Below, one piece after another: positions 1-12,250 of a DNA stretch of 64,000 bases. The translations under genes and the position numbers were made by a program. The DNA lies in assembly GCA_037200985.1 (NCBI GenBank), contig JBBCGJ010000001.1, positions 844,756-908,755 on the forward strand, read 5' to 3'. Under the pieces are notes generated by a model that did not search any database, had not been told where the DNA came from, and saw only the letters and a program-made list of their open reading frames with translations. The stretch comes from Rhizomicrobium sp. GTDB lineage: Bacteria > Pseudomonadota > Alphaproteobacteria > Micropepsales > Micropepsaceae. Within the stretch, counting starts at the first letter, position 1; each line of letters starts with the position of its first letter.

Positions 1-1495
1 CCGCGGCCTCCGCGATCTGCCGCGCGATGGAAAGGCCGAGGCCCGAATTGTTGCCGAAATTCGCGGTCGGCCGCTCGGTGTAGAAGCGCTCGAAAATGGT
101 CTCGAGGTTGTCGGGCGGAATGCCCGGTCCGTCGTCTTCCACCAGCACCCGCGCCATGCCGTTCTCCGCCGTCGCGGTGACGGTCACCTTGCCGCCTTCC
201 TTGCTGAACGACACCGCGTTGTCGATCAGGTTGCGGAAGACCTGTCCCAGCCGCTCGTCGCGCCCCAGCACGCGTGCCTGCGGCGGCAGGTCGACGGAAA
301 GCGCGACGTCGATGCCTTTCGAGATTTCGGTGAAGCGATAGACCTCGACGATGGTCTCCAGCAGATGCGCTAGATCGACCGGCTCGCTCGTCTCGCGGCT
401 GAGCTCGGCGTCGAGTCGCGAGGCGTCGGAGATGTCGGTGATCAGCCGGTCGATGCGCTTGACGTCGTTGCGCACGATCCCCATCAGCCGCGTGCGCTGC
501 GCGTCCGTGTCGGCGCGCGCCAGCATCTCCACCGCGCTCTTGAGCGAGGTGAGCGGGTTTTTCAGTTCGTGCGCCACGTCGGCCGCGAAGCGCTCGATGG
601 CGTCGATGCGGTCGTAGAGCGCCCGCGTCATCGCCGAGAAGCTGCCGGCCAGTTCGCCGATCTCGTCGCGCCGTTCCTCCATCGCCGGGATGGTGCTGCG
701 GCCGGCATGGCCGCCGCGCACCGCGTCGGCGGCGCGCGCCAGGCGCTGGATCGGCTCGGCGATGAAGCGCGCCAGGAACAGCGAGGAAATCACCATCACC
801 GCCACCGCCACCAGGAACACCTGGATCAGGGTGGCGCGCTCTTCGCGCAGGATGTCGTCGATGTCGCCGCCTTCTGTGGAGACCAGAAGCACGCCATAAA
901 TCGCCTTGAAGCGCTGGATCGGCACCGCGACCGAGAGCACCAGCTTGTTGCGCTCGTCGACCCGCTCGGCGGTCGCGCTGTCGCCACCGAGCGCGGTGGT
1001 CACCTCGCCATAGACACGCCCGTCATCGCCGGCCTCGAAATAGGGCTCGAGGCGCGAGAAGGGGCGGACCCCCATTACGCCCTCATAGAGCCGGGTCATC
1101 TCATCCTTGAAATGGTCCCACCAGTCGATCGGCGGCAGATCCTGGATCTGCACCACATTGCGCGCGAGCAGATAGCGCGAGTCGACCAGCAGCCTTCCAT
1201 TGGTGTCGTAGAGCCGCGCGCGCAGGCGCGAGGGCGCGATGAGCTGGCGCAGCAGGGGCTTGGCCTGGCTGACGAACACCATGTGGTTGTATTCGTCGGT
1301 CGAATATTCGGCGAGGGTGGAGGCGACGATCTGTGCCTGCTGCTGGATGCCGGACAGCCGCTCGTCGACCAGACTGGCGCGGTTGGACTGGACGGCCAGA
1401 ACGCCCGCGATCAGGACCACCAGCGCGAAGCCGTTGAACAGGATGATGCGCTGCGAAAGCGCGGAAAAACGCGGGCGCCGGTTGGTCGCGGCCAT
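1..1495 (-). CDS. chvG: ChvG/ExoS-family sensor histidine kinase, C-terminus cut by window edge
   Basis: Membrane sensor kinase partner of the adjacent response regulator; the ChvG/ChvI pair controls envelope, acid and host-contact responses in alphaproteobacteria. About 498 codons are visible. The order is TM helix at about residues 15-35, periplasmic sensor region, second TM helix at about 221-245, HAMP, HisKA with VAHELKNPLTSLKSAVEML (phospho-acceptor His near 309), then HATPase with an N box and the G1 motif EDDGPGIP near 453. The last residues before the edge read GLGLSIARQIAEAA, so only a short tail is missing. The ATG at 1495 is chosen because an in-frame stop lies 18-20 bases upstream; a weak AAGG sits 9 bases before it. 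That start lies at the edge of a palindromic repeat. In related genomes hprK often follows, which would be off the left end (inference). Confidence 0.93.
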   Translation of the reverse strand, partial: MAATNRRPRFSALSQRIILFNGFALVVLIAGVLAVQSNRASLVDERLSGIQQQAQIVASTLAEYSTDEYNHMVFVSQAKPLLRQLIAPSRLRARLYDTNGRLLVDSRYLLARNVVQIQDLPPIDWWDHFKDEMTRLYEGVMGVRPFSRLEPYFEAGDDGRVYGEVTTALGGDSATAERVDERNKLVLSVAVPIQRFKAIYGVLLVSTEGGDIDDILREERATLIQVFLVAVAVMVISSLFLARFIAEPIQRLARAADAVRGGHAGRSTIPAMEERRDEIGELAGSFSAMTRALYDRIDAIERFAADVAHELKNPLTSLKSAVEMLARADTDAQRTRLMGIVRNDVKRIDRLITDISDASRLDAELSRETSEPVDLAHLLETIVEVYRFTEISKGIDVALSVDLPPQARVLGRDERLGQVFRNLIDNAVSFSKEGGKVTVTATAENGMARVLVEDDGPGIPPDNLETIFERFYTERPTANFGNNSGLGLSIARQIAEAA

Positions 1496-1576
1496 CCTTC
1501 GAGGCCTTGCGCGTCACCCTGAGGTGCGAGCGGAGCGAGCCTCGAAGGGCGACGCGCAGGGCACCTCAGGATGACG
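1496..1576. repeat. REP-like palindromic intergenic repeat between chvI and chvG
   Basis: Nested inverted repeat. The outer arms CCTTCGAGGC (1496-1505) and GCCTCGAAGG (1539-1548) are exact complements. A second pair, CGTCACCCTGAGGTGC (1512-1527) and GCACCTCAGGATGACG (1561-1576), has one mismatch. The type resembles short palindromes scattered through Rhizobiales-like genomes. It fills almost the whole chvI-chvG gap and touches the chvG start codon. Confidence 0.75.
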
Positions 1577-1596
1577 AATTTCCGCTGCGTTCACCT

Positions 1597-2298
1597 TCAT
1601 CCCTCGCGATAGCGATAACCGACACCGTAGAGCGTCTCGATGGCGTCGAAATCGTCGTCCACCACCTTGAACTTCTTGCGCAGCCGCTTGATGTGGCTGT
1701 CGATGGTGCGGTCGTCGACATAGACCTGATCGTCATAGGCGGCATCCATCAGGCTGTCCCGGCTCTTCACGAAGCCCGGCCGCTGCGCCAGCGCCTGAAG
1801 GATCAGGAATTCGGTGACCGTGAGCCGGACCGGCTTGCCGTCCCAGGTGCATTCGTGGCGCTGCGGATCGAGCGCCAGCTTGCCGCGCACCAGCGCTTCC
1901 TTTTTGCCCTCCGGCCCGGGCGCGATGCCCTTGTTGGCCTCGGCGCGGCGGAGCACCGCCTTCACCCGCTCCAGCAGCAGGCGCTGCGAGAAGGGCTTGC
2001 GGATGTAGTCGTCGGCCCCGGCGTTCAGCCCCATCAGCTCGTCGATCTCTTCGTCCTTGGAGGTGAGGAAGATCACCGGCAGGTCGGCCGTCTGGCGCAG
2101 GCGGCGCAGCAGCTCCAGACCGTCCATCCGGGGCATTTTGATGTCCAGGATGGCGAGATCGGGCGGATTGGCCGATAGCGCGGTGAGCGCCGAGGCGCCG
2201 TCCGAGAAGGTGCGGACGTGATAGCCCTCCTGCTCGAGCAGCATGCTCACCGAGGCGAGGATGTTCTTGTCGTCGTCGACCAGCGCGATATTGGCCAT
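1597..2298 (-). CDS. chvI: ChvI-family OmpR-type response regulator
   Basis: DNA-binding response regulator of 233 aa, phosphorylated by the downstream ChvG kinase. The receiver domain spans about residues 2-120, with the acidic cluster VDDD at 7-10, phospho-acceptor Asp52 in [10 protein letters not shown], the FLTS switch Thr and conserved Lys in YIRKPF. A linker carrying GPEGKKEA follows, then an OmpR/PhoB winged helix ending in [12 protein letters not shown] and [10 protein letters not shown]. Length is normal. It is first in a chvI-chvG unit on the minus strand, separated from chvG by about 100 bp occupied by a palindromic repeat, and is divergent from the methyltransferase at 2334. Confidence 0.95.
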   Translation of the reverse strand: MANIALVDDDKNILASVSMLLEQEGYHVRTFSDGASALTALSANPPDLAILDIKMPRMDGLELLRRLRQTADLPVIFLTSKDEEIDELMGLNAGADDYIRKPFSQRLLLERVKAVLRRAEANKGIAPGPEGKKEALVRGKLALDPQRHECTWDGKPVRLTVTEFLILQALAQRPGFVKSRDSLMDAAYDDQVYVDDRTIDSHIKRLRKKFKVVDDDFDAIETLYGVGYRYREG

Positions 2299-2333
2299 GA
2301 TTCGAAAGCCCTAGCAGCCTCAGCTAGTATAAG

Positions 2334-3158
2334 GTGCCCGGAGCCAAAGCAAAGCCGGGGTCTTTCGTGAGCCAGGACAGCTTCAATCCGCGCCGGTTCC
2401 GCACCACCGTGCCGTTCTACGCGCGCTACCGGCTGGCCTATCCGGAGGCGTTGATCGTCCGTGTCGCGGAATTCGTCGGGCTGAAGCCGGGCGATGCCGT
2501 GATGGACCTGGGCTGCGGCCCCGGCCTTTTGGCCGTGCCGCTGGCGAAGTTGGGATTCGCGGTGATGGCGGTCGATCCGGAGCCGGACATGGTCGAAGCC
2601 TGTCGCGACGCGGCTGCAGAAGCCGGCGTGACGGTCGATGTGCGGCAGGCAAGTTCGTTCGACCTGCCGAAGGATGTCGGTCCCTTCAAGCTCGTCACCA
2701 TGGGACGCTCGTTCCATTGGATGGACCGCGCGGCGACGCTGGAATTGCTCGGGAGGCGCGTGACGCCCGACGGCGCGCTGGCGTTTTTCGGCGACGATCA
2801 TCCGGTGACCGCCGAGAATGTATGGCTGAGGACTTTGCGCGATCTCGGCGACGCCTATGGCCGCGGATTGTCGCCGCATCTCCAGCAGGCGCGCCAGGCC
2901 GGCTATCGCACGAAGGAATCGCTCCTGTTGGATTCGGCGTTTCCGCGCCTTGCGGGTCTCAGTGAATTCATTCGCCGGACGATCACCGCCGACCAGATCG
3001 TCGGCCTCGCCTTTTCGTCGTCGACGACATCGCCCGAGCGGTTGGGCGAGAAGGCCGCCGCCTTCGAGGCCGAATTGCGCCAGGCGCTGGCCGCGCTGTC
3101 GCCGGACGGCCGGTTCACGGAAATCGCGGAGCTGGAGGCGCTGGTGGCGCGGCGCTAG
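2334..3158 (+). CDS. class I SAM-dependent methyltransferase
   Basis: Rossmann-fold methyltransferase of the Methyltransf_11/25 type, cytosolic, substrate unknown. The SAM-binding motif I is MDLGCGPGL, followed by the acidic end of strand 2 in VDPEPDM and a post-motif FHWMDRA typical of the UbiE/ToxA-like group. The longest frame begins at a GTG at 2334 right after a TAGTATAAG string that could be a -10 box. A GTG at 2367 ([11 protein letters not shown]) is a good alternative and would give 263 aa, matching where family similarity seems to begin. The gene converges on greA and both stop codons share the CTAG at 3155-3158. Confidence 0.85.
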   Translation: MPGAKAKPGSFVSQDSFNPRRFRTTVPFYARYRLAYPEALIVRVAEFVGLKPGDAVMDLGCGPGLLAVPLAKLGFAVMAVDPEPDMVEACRDAAAEAGVTVDVRQASSFDLPKDVGPFKLVTMGRSFHWMDRAATLELLGRRVTPDGALAFFGDDHPVTAENVWLRTLRDLGDAYGRGLSPHLQQARQAGYRTKESLLLDSAFPRLAGLSEFIRRTITADQIVGLAFSSSTTSPERLGEKAAAFEAELRQALAALSPDGRFTEIAELEALVARR

Positions 3159-3628
3159 ACGAACTCGACCTTCAGGATCTCATACGACCGCGAGCCGCCG
3201 GGCGTCGTGACCTCCACCGTGTCGCCCTTGCCCTTGCCGATAAGGGCGCGCGCGATGGGTGAGGACAGCGAGATGCGGCCGTGCTTCACGTCGCTCTCCA
3301 CATCGCCCACGATCTGGTATTTGCGCTTCTCGTCGGAATCCTCGTCGACCAGCGTCACGGTCGCCCCGAACTTCACGGTGCCGCCGCTCAGCTTGGACAC
3401 GTCGATCACCTCGGCGCGGCCGATCTGGTCCTCGAGTTCCATGACGCGGCCTTCGATGAAGCTCTGGCGTTCCTTGGCGGCGTGATACTCGGCATTCTCC
3501 GACAGGTCGCCATGGGCGCGCGCTTCCGCGATAGCCTTGATGATCTCGTGGCGTTCGACGTTCTTGAGGTGGTTCACCTCGTCTTCGAGGGCCTTGTAGC
3601 CCGCGGCGGTCATCGGAATGCGTTCCAT
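3155..3628 (-). CDS. greA: transcription elongation factor GreA
   Basis: GreA of 157 aa, which rescues backtracked RNA polymerase by stimulating transcript cleavage through the secondary channel. The N-terminal coiled coil carries the acidic tip in [15 protein letters not shown] (about residues 38-52), and the C-terminal FKBP-like domain ends [18 protein letters not shown] then [15 protein letters not shown]. The start at 3628 (MERIPMT) is preferred because AGGACG lies 8 bases upstream; a longer frame from a TTG at 3652 has no ribosome site. It lies 191 bp downstream of carB on the same strand, an order seen in several alphaproteobacteria. Confidence 0.97.
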   Translation of the reverse strand: MERIPMTAAGYKALEDEVNHLKNVERHEIIKAIAEARAHGDLSENAEYHAAKERQSFIEGRVMELEDQIGRAEVIDVSKLSGGTVKFGATVTLVDEDSDEKRKYQIVGDVESDVKHGRISLSSPIARALIGKGKGDTVEVTTPGGSRSYEILKVEFV

Positions 3629-3819
3629 GTCACGTCGTCCTGCAATCGACAATAAAACTCCGCCCGGGCCCGCTTCTCGCGGATTGGCCGGTCGCGGAGG
3701 TTAAGGAGATTTCCTTAAGTCCTTGTTACGCCTAAGCTATCTCGTCCCAAAGGGGGGCGCCAACACACAAAGTGTAAGATCGGAAGGGGGCGAGTTCAAG
3801 GCCGCCTCACAACCTGCGG

Positions 3820-7158
<3,339 letters not shown>

Positions 7159-7308
7159 GCTTTATCTCGGTTGATCCCGGGCCGTTGGCCCGGGTGGCTC
7201 GCGCGCAAACGGGCCCACGCGGAAGTGCGCTTCGAGGCGGCCAGATTGCAGGTTAAGGGGATTGTCTAGAGGGGAGACGGGCAGGGAGCAAGCCCGCTAT
7301 CGAAGCCA

Positions 7309-7361
7309 ATTTGTCATCCCCGGTGGAATACCGCTTCGCGCGGCTGGCGGGAGTGACAGCT
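7309..7361. repeat. degenerate palindromic intergenic repeat
   Basis: In the gap between carB and the Rieske gene, TGTCATCCCCGGTGG and a later GGCGGGAGTGACA form imperfect complementary ends around GCTTCGCGCGGC. It resembles the better-preserved copy at 44596-44642 and the family of GTCATCCCCGG... palindromes. No coding capacity is evident in the roughly 200-bp gap. Confidence 0.45.
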
Positions 7362-8505
7362 AGCTCCGCCACCTGAGCGTCCGCGGCTTCACGGGGTTCA
7401 CGAAGGGTGTGCCGTCGGCGACCGATTCCGCCCAGGCCTTCTTCAGGCGGTGGTACCATATGGCAGGCACGTCGGAATCCTGGATCAGCATCAGGGAGGG
7501 ATTGAACTTCAGACCCTCCTTCTGCAGCTCGACGATGCGCCGGTCGTCGCCCAGGAAGGTCGGTCCCAGCGCGATGAAAAACGGCTTGATGAAGCCGAGC
7601 CAGGCCGGCCAATAGAATATCTGCGTCACCTCGGTCGTGTCGGCGTCGCGCGGCGTGCAGGTGGTGAGCCCCACCACGTCGATGCGCCGGCCGAACAGGG
7701 TGCCCGCGATGTTCTCGAAGCGGATCGACGGCAGCTCGAAGGTGATCTCGGTCGAGACGTCGGCGCCGAGCACCCCGTACATCGGCTTCGTCGGCTTGTG
7801 CCGCGTCATGACGAAGCCGTTCGCCAGCGGGGCGTAGTTCTTGGTCTTCTCCTTCGGCCGCATCCGCCACCACCAGCGGCCATGGACATAAGGCGCATGC
7901 GCCGGGTCCATCAGGCCGATGACGGCGTGGTCGATGCCGCAATGGAAAAGCTGGCTCTCGTGCCAGCGCGGTCTGGCGTTCGGCACGCCGACGCGCGGCG
8001 GCTCGCTCCGCGGCGGCGCCGTCTCGCGTCCCGCCGCCGCCATATAGACCCAGATCAGCCCGTCCTGCTCCCGCACCGGATAGGATTTGACCTTGATGTT
8101 CGACGCCTCGATCGGCTCGCCGCCGACCAGGGAGGGAATTGCCGCACACACGCCGTCGCCGCGGAAGCGCCAGCCGTGATAGGGGCATTCGACTGTATTG
8201 TCCGCCAGCACGCGGCCCGCCGACAGCGGCACGCCGCGATGCGGGCAGATGTCCCTCATGGCGAAGGCCACGCCGTCGCGGCCGCGCCCGATCAGCACCG
8301 GTTCGCCAAGCATCATCTCGCGGTGCAGGCCGGCCTTGGCGACCTTGGCCGAGAGGCAGGCCATGTACCAGCAGTCGCGCAGGAACAGCGGCACATCTTC
8401 AGTGCCCCCTCCGCCCTTCGCACCTGACGGTGCTGCGGGCACCTCCCCCACAAGCGCTCCGCGCGCGGGGGAGGCGGGCCGCGGCACGGCGGGTTCTATA
8501 GTCAC
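7360..8505 (-). CDS. Rieske [2Fe-2S] ring-hydroxylating oxygenase-type protein
   Basis: Probable oxygenase component resembling the alpha subunits of phthalate/vanillate-type Rieske dioxygenases; substrate unknown. The Rieske cluster ligands CPHRG and CPYHGW lie near residues 87 and 107 (C-x-H...C-x2-H). The C-terminal half carries the mononuclear-iron-type segment FHCGIDHAVIGLMDPAHAPYVHG. The computed start is a GTG at 8505 that overlaps the stop of the DUF4340 gene (GTGA), suggesting coupling. About the first 35 residues are encoded by a palindromic repeat (8405-8480). A second in-frame GTG at 8394 (VPLFLRDCW) follows a strong GGAGGGGG, fits the usual family N-terminus and may be the true start (345 codons). 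No reductase or ferredoxin gene is adjacent. Confidence 0.85.
   Translation of the reverse strand: MTIEPAVPRPASPARGALVGEVPAAPSGAKGGGGTEDVPLFLRDCWYMACLSAKVAKAGLHREMMLGEPVLIGRGRDGVAFAMRDICPHRGVPLSAGRVLADNTVECPYHGWRFRGDGVCAAIPSLVGGEPIEASNIKVKSYPVREQDGLIWVYMAAAGRETAPPRSEPPRVGVPNARPRWHESQLFHCGIDHAVIGLMDPAHAPYVHGRWWWRMRPKEKTKNYAPLANGFVMTRHKPTKPMYGVLGADVSTEITFELPSIRFENIAGTLFGRRIDVVGLTTCTPRDADTTEVTQIFYWPAWLGFIKPFFIALGPTFLGDDRRIVELQKEGLKFNPSLMLIQDSDVPAIWYHRLKKAWAESVADGTPFVNPVKPRTLRWRS
8405..8480 (-). repeat. palindromic repeat, copy 1 of a two-copy family
   Basis: Read on the minus strand it opens GGCCCGCCTCCCCCGCGC, contains GGGGGAGGTGCCCG then AGCACCGTCAGGTGC, and ends GGCGGAGGGGG. The same blocks in the same order occur at 45692-45775. 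It overlaps the 5' end of the Rieske frame, where it would encode an APSGAKGGGG-like stretch, and ends 10 bases before the likely GTG start at 8394. Confidence 0.85.
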
Positions 8506-9584
8506 GGCTGCGGGGCCGACGGGGCCGGCGGCGGCTTGAGCAGGCTGTCGAGCGTCGTCATGAAAAGCTGACCCTTGAACGCCGGCAGTTTATACGCCCA
8601 TCCCGAGGCATGTGCATTGATCGCCGCCGCTTCTTTTGCCGCGGCCGGTGTGCTAGGCGCCGCCGCTTCAGCCGAGACCACCGCCCAGTAATCCGCGCCG
8701 GTTTTGACGACATGCACGGTCACGACGAGGCCGTCGAAGGTCTTGGTGATCAGACGCGCCGCCGTCGCCGGATCGTTGAAATCCAGTCCGCGCGCGGGAC
8801 GCACGTCGTCGAAACCGAAATCGGCGATGGCGGAGGCGACACCGTCGGGCACTGTCGGATCGCTCACGGCCTTGGCGGCGGGAATGGGCGTCAGGGTGAA
8901 ATCCGGATCGCTCGGGCGCGCGCGGGAGACGACGAAGGACGGGCTGCCCGCCGGATCGGCGTCGACCTCGCGGATGCGGGCGCGATCGACATCCATCACA
9001 TGCTTGTCGAGCCAGTCCGACACGGCGGCGCGCGGATCCATGACCGAGCGCACCAGCCAGCTCTGGTTCTCGCCCGGACGGCGCGCGAACAGACCCGTCG
9101 CGCCGGTCGTATCCCCGATGTCTTCGCTCTTGCCGGCGATGACGGCGCCGAGGGGGCGGCGCTTGTCGTCGCTGACCGCGATCAGGATGCCGTCGCCTTG
9201 CGGCGGCGTGTCGAGGTTCAGGAAATGGAGCCACTCCGGACGCGCCGTCTTGGGCTCGATGGTCCGAAGCGCACCGAGGCCGACCAGCGTGCGATGCACC
9301 AGGTCGATGGACGCCGGATAGTCGTTGCGCTGCCGCACGACCCAGCCCTTCTCGGGTCCCAGTTCGACGTCGAAGGCGCCGCTCTTCGATTCGATATGGA
9401 TGCGCGCCGCCTCGCTTTCATGGGCCGCGAAGCCGGGGAGGAATTCGGTCTGCGCCGGCATGCTGCCTTGGCTGGATTCCTGCCACAGGGCGGCGATGGC
9501 GAGCAGCAGGCTCACCAACGCGGCGGCGGCAAGAATGCCGAGGTTGCGGCGGCGCGGATCGGCGAGGATTTGGTTCAGGTCCAT
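8502..9584 (-). CDS. DUF4340 domain protein, Gld-like ABC system accessory
   Basis: Membrane-anchored protein of 360 aa matching the DUF4340 family, whose genes usually follow GldG-like genes. A short cytoplasmic N-terminus (MDLNQILADPRRR) precedes one TM helix at about residues 14-33 (NLGILAAAALVSLLLAIAAL). The rest is an extracytoplasmic beta-rich domain with WVVRQRNDYPA and NQSWLVRS segments typical of the family, and a Pro/Ala-rich tail. It starts 7 bases after the GldG-like gene and overlaps the Rieske gene by 4 bases. Its role is inferred from context: a structural partner of the ABC system. Confidence 0.88.
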   Translation of the reverse strand: MDLNQILADPRRRNLGILAAAALVSLLLAIAALWQESSQGSMPAQTEFLPGFAAHESEAARIHIESKSGAFDVELGPEKGWVVRQRNDYPASIDLVHRTLVGLGALRTIEPKTARPEWLHFLNLDTPPQGDGILIAVSDDKRRPLGAVIAGKSEDIGDTTGATGLFARRPGENQSWLVRSVMDPRAAVSDWLDKHVMDVDRARIREVDADPAGSPSFVVSRARPSDPDFTLTPIPAAKAVSDPTVPDGVASAIADFGFDDVRPARGLDFNDPATAARLITKTFDGLVVTVHVVKTGADYWAVVSAEAAAPSTPAAAKEAAAINAHASGWAYKLPAFKGQLFMTTLDSLLKPPPAPSAPQP

Positions 9585-9591
9585 CGCGGCC

Positions 9592-11511
9592 TCACTGCGC
9601 CATCGCGCGGGCGCGGCGGCGGCGCCTGAGCACCGCCAGCAGGATCGCGAAGCCGGCGACGAACAGCGGCACTAGCGCGATGTTCACGAAGGCCAGGATA
9701 TCGCCCAGCGTGTCGACGTCCTTGCGCAGCCGGTGCTGCACGTCGCGCAGCTTGGTGCGGATGTCGACGAGCTGTTTCTTGAAGCGGTCGATCTCGGCCT
9801 GCTGCGCGGCCGAGAGGCCCTGCGCGTTGGTGGGATTGGCGCCGCCGCCCTGTTCGAGCTCGTGCAGGCGTTGCTGCACGGCGGTCATCTGGGCCTGCAA
9901 GGCTTCGGCCTCGGCCTGGAAGTCGGCCTGGGCCAGCGCCTGCATGCGCTTGACCACGATGAAAGGCCGGTCGTTGGTCGCGCGGGTGCGCAGCGTGATC
10001 AGGTCGCTCGATCCCGACAGGTTCTCGATGGCGTTCAGCACGAAGGCGCCGTTGTCGGCGAAGGGCGCGGCGACGCGCTTGCCGTAGAGGTTTTCGGTGT
10101 GCACCCAGAACCGATCGTCGAAAATGTCGCTGTCGGCCATCACGATGACGTTGATCGGTCCCGTCGATTCCTTGACCTGCGGCGGCAGCGGCGCCGGCGG
10201 CGGCTGGCCCGCGGTCGTCATCGGCGCCGGCGGACCGGCGGGGAAGGCGGTCGCGGCCGGTCCGGTGACGCGTGCCGCGAGGATGAAGCGCTCGCCGGTC
10301 GGGTTGATCGCGGCCAGCAGGGTCTCGGGGCGCGGGTTGAAGCGGACGGATTCAACGTCCAGCAGCGAAGCCTGGTCGGAAGTGATGACCAGCGGCAGGA
10401 AGCTCGTCGTCGCGCTCTTGAGGGGATGCAATACGCCGACGCTGGCGAGGTTCAGCGTCTGCAGCGAGGCGGTGACGGGGTCCTTGGCGTCGAAATCGCC
10501 TTGAACCAGGTGCAGCCAGATCGGATAGCTCGCCACCGGATTGCGCGGATCGGCGGAGACCTGCACCCGCTGCGCCAGCTCGCGGTCGGCGACCACCTTG
10601 GCCGGCGTGTAGCCGATGCCCCAGGCATGGAAAAGCTGCGGCAGGTCCGAGGTCGGATTGCCGCCGCCGCGCGGATCCATGCCGCCGCCGGCCTGGGCCA
10701 GCTCCGCGTTGGGATCGACGAAGACGAGCGCGTGGCCGCCCCTCAGCACGAACTGGTCGATGGCATAAAGCGCGGCGGCGCTCAGGTTGGTCGGATGCAC
10801 CACCATCAGCACCGAGACCTCGGGCGGGATGCGGCCCGCGGCGGGATCGAGCATCTGCGTCGTATAGGTCTGGGCAAGCTCGGAATAGATCGCATAGGGC
10901 TGCGACGCGCCCTGGAGCGCCGCCTGCACGCCGCCCGCGCCGGTGTCGAGCGGCAGGCTCGAAATAATGCCGAGAACCGGCTTGCTCGGCTGCGACAGGT
11001 GATAGATCAGGGTCGTGAGATCGAGTTCGAGATACTGCTCGCGCTCGGTGGTGAAGTAGGGGATCGTCTCCTTGCCGTCGATGCGGTTGGTCCCGACCAG
11101 GCCGAAATAGACCGTGTCGCCGCTGTCGGTCGGCGCGCCGGAAAGCCCGTTCGCCGTCGCCTCGTCCTCGGCCGCGGTGAAGGGCTCGGGATCGACGGTC
11201 TTGAGGACGATCTTGCCGTGGCTGATCGAGGCATATTCCTCCAGAAGGTCGTGGACCCGCGTCGCATAGGCCTGGGTCTGGGCATAGTCGGCGGCGATCT
11301 TCTTGGAGAAGAAGAATTTCAGCGTGATCGGTTCGGGGATTTTCGCGATGATGTTGCGCGTGCCTTGCGCCAGCGTGAACTGGCCGGTCTCGGTCAAATC
11401 CAGCCGCGCATTGGTGATCGCGGTGTCCGCGGCGATGTTGACGCAGACGAAGATCACGACGGCGAGCGCCAGCGCGGTGACGGCATAGATCCGGCGGGAC
11501 AGCGGCTTCAT
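9592..11511 (-). CDS. GldG-like ABC-system auxiliary membrane protein
   Basis: Protein of 639 aa of the GldG/ABC_transp_aux family. An N-terminal TM helix (about residues 8-28) is followed by the family signature ARLDLTETGQFTLAQGTRNI and a large periplasmic domain, including LKFFFSKK and MVVHPTNLSAAALYAIDQF. A coiled coil follows (about 530-600, with QADFQAEAEALQAQM and DIRTKLRDVQHRLRKDVDTLGDI). A C-terminal TM helix then ends in the basic LRRRRRARAMAQ. GldG works with GldA and GldF in Bacteroidetes gliding and secretion; in proteobacteria the complex is widespread but its substrate is unsettled. It lies between the permease and DUF4340 genes. Confidence 0.9.
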   Translation of the reverse strand: MKPLSRRIYAVTALALAVVIFVCVNIAADTAITNARLDLTETGQFTLAQGTRNIIAKIPEPITLKFFFSKKIAADYAQTQAYATRVHDLLEEYASISHGKIVLKTVDPEPFTAAEDEATANGLSGAPTDSGDTVYFGLVGTNRIDGKETIPYFTTEREQYLELDLTTLIYHLSQPSKPVLGIISSLPLDTGAGGVQAALQGASQPYAIYSELAQTYTTQMLDPAAGRIPPEVSVLMVVHPTNLSAAALYAIDQFVLRGGHALVFVDPNAELAQAGGGMDPRGGGNPTSDLPQLFHAWGIGYTPAKVVADRELAQRVQVSADPRNPVASYPIWLHLVQGDFDAKDPVTASLQTLNLASVGVLHPLKSATTSFLPLVITSDQASLLDVESVRFNPRPETLLAAINPTGERFILAARVTGPAATAFPAGPPAPMTTAGQPPPAPLPPQVKESTGPINVIVMADSDIFDDRFWVHTENLYGKRVAAPFADNGAFVLNAIENLSGSSDLITLRTRATNDRPFIVVKRMQALAQADFQAEAEALQAQMTAVQQRLHELEQGGGANPTNAQGLSAAQQAEIDRFKKQLVDIRTKLRDVQHRLRKDVDTLGDILAFVNIALVPLFVAGFAILLAVLRRRRRARAMAQ

Positions 11512-11515
11512 CGGC

Positions 11516-12250
11516 TCAACCGCTCTTCTTCAAGTCGACGGCCACGACATTGGCGGTCAGGAACAGCGCGATCAGCGTGAAGAAGAAGATCAGGTCGCGA
11601 ACGTCGATGACGCCGCGGGCGATTGCCGTGAAATGGGTGAGGAAGCTGAAGGACGAGATCGCGGTGACGAGAGCCAGCGGCGCCCAGCCGCGGAAGAAAT
11701 CGAGCACCAGCGGCGCGCCCGAGATCGTGAACAGGAAGCAGACCACCACCGTGACAACGAAGGCGATGACCTGGTTGCTCGTGGTCGCCGAGATGGCCGC
11801 GCCGATCGCGAGATAGCCGCCGGCCATCAACAGGCTTCCGACATAGGAGGCGACGATCACACCGTTGTCGGGATTGCCCAGATAGTTGACCGTCAGCCAG
11901 ATCGGGAAGGTCAGCGCCAGCGCCACCGCGATAAACGCCCAGGCCGCGAGATATTTGCCGACGACCGTCGCCCATAGCGGAATGGGAAGCGTGAGCAGCA
12001 GCTCCATCGTGCCGGTGCGCCGCTCCTCCGCCCACAGCCGCATCGCGATGGCGGGCACCAGGAAGAGATAGAGCCATGGGTGATAGCCGAAGAACACCGA
12101 CAGGTCTGCGATGTTATTGTCGTAGAAGCGGCCGACATAGAAGGTGAAGGCGCCCATCGCGAACAAGAAGATCACGATGAAGACATAGGCGAGCGGCGTC
12201 GCGAAATAGGCGGCGAATTCGCGCTTGAAGATCGGCCAGACCTGGTTCAC
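11516..12250 (-). CDS. ABC-2 type permease, GldF-like
   Basis: Six-helix integral membrane permease of 244 aa. It starts MNQVWPIFKREFAAYFATPLAYV, a pattern shared by GldF/NosY-type ABC-2 permeases, and carries the conserved AMRLWAEERRTGTMELLLTLP segment (about residues 69-90) that docks the ATPase. It overlaps the upstream ATPase gene by 4 bases (12247-12250) and sits 4 bases before the GldG-like gene, so the three are surely cotranscribed. The alternative label 'ABC transporter permease subunit' says the same. Confidence 0.93.
   Translation of the reverse strand: MNQVWPIFKREFAAYFATPLAYVFIVIFLFAMGAFTFYVGRFYDNNIADLSVFFGYHPWLYLFLVPAIAMRLWAEERRTGTMELLLTLPIPLWATVVGKYLAAWAFIAVALALTFPIWLTVNYLGNPDNGVIVASYVGSLLMAGGYLAIGAAISATTSNQVIAFVVTVVVCFLFTISGAPLVLDFFRGWAPLALVTAISSFSFLTHFTAIARGVIDVRDLIFFFTLIALFLTANVVAVDLKKSG

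Noticed and set aside
1101..1517. Minus-strand frame of 138 codons at the chvG 5' end
   Set aside because: It is out of frame with the chvG reading, which shows clear kinase domains from 1495 to the edge.
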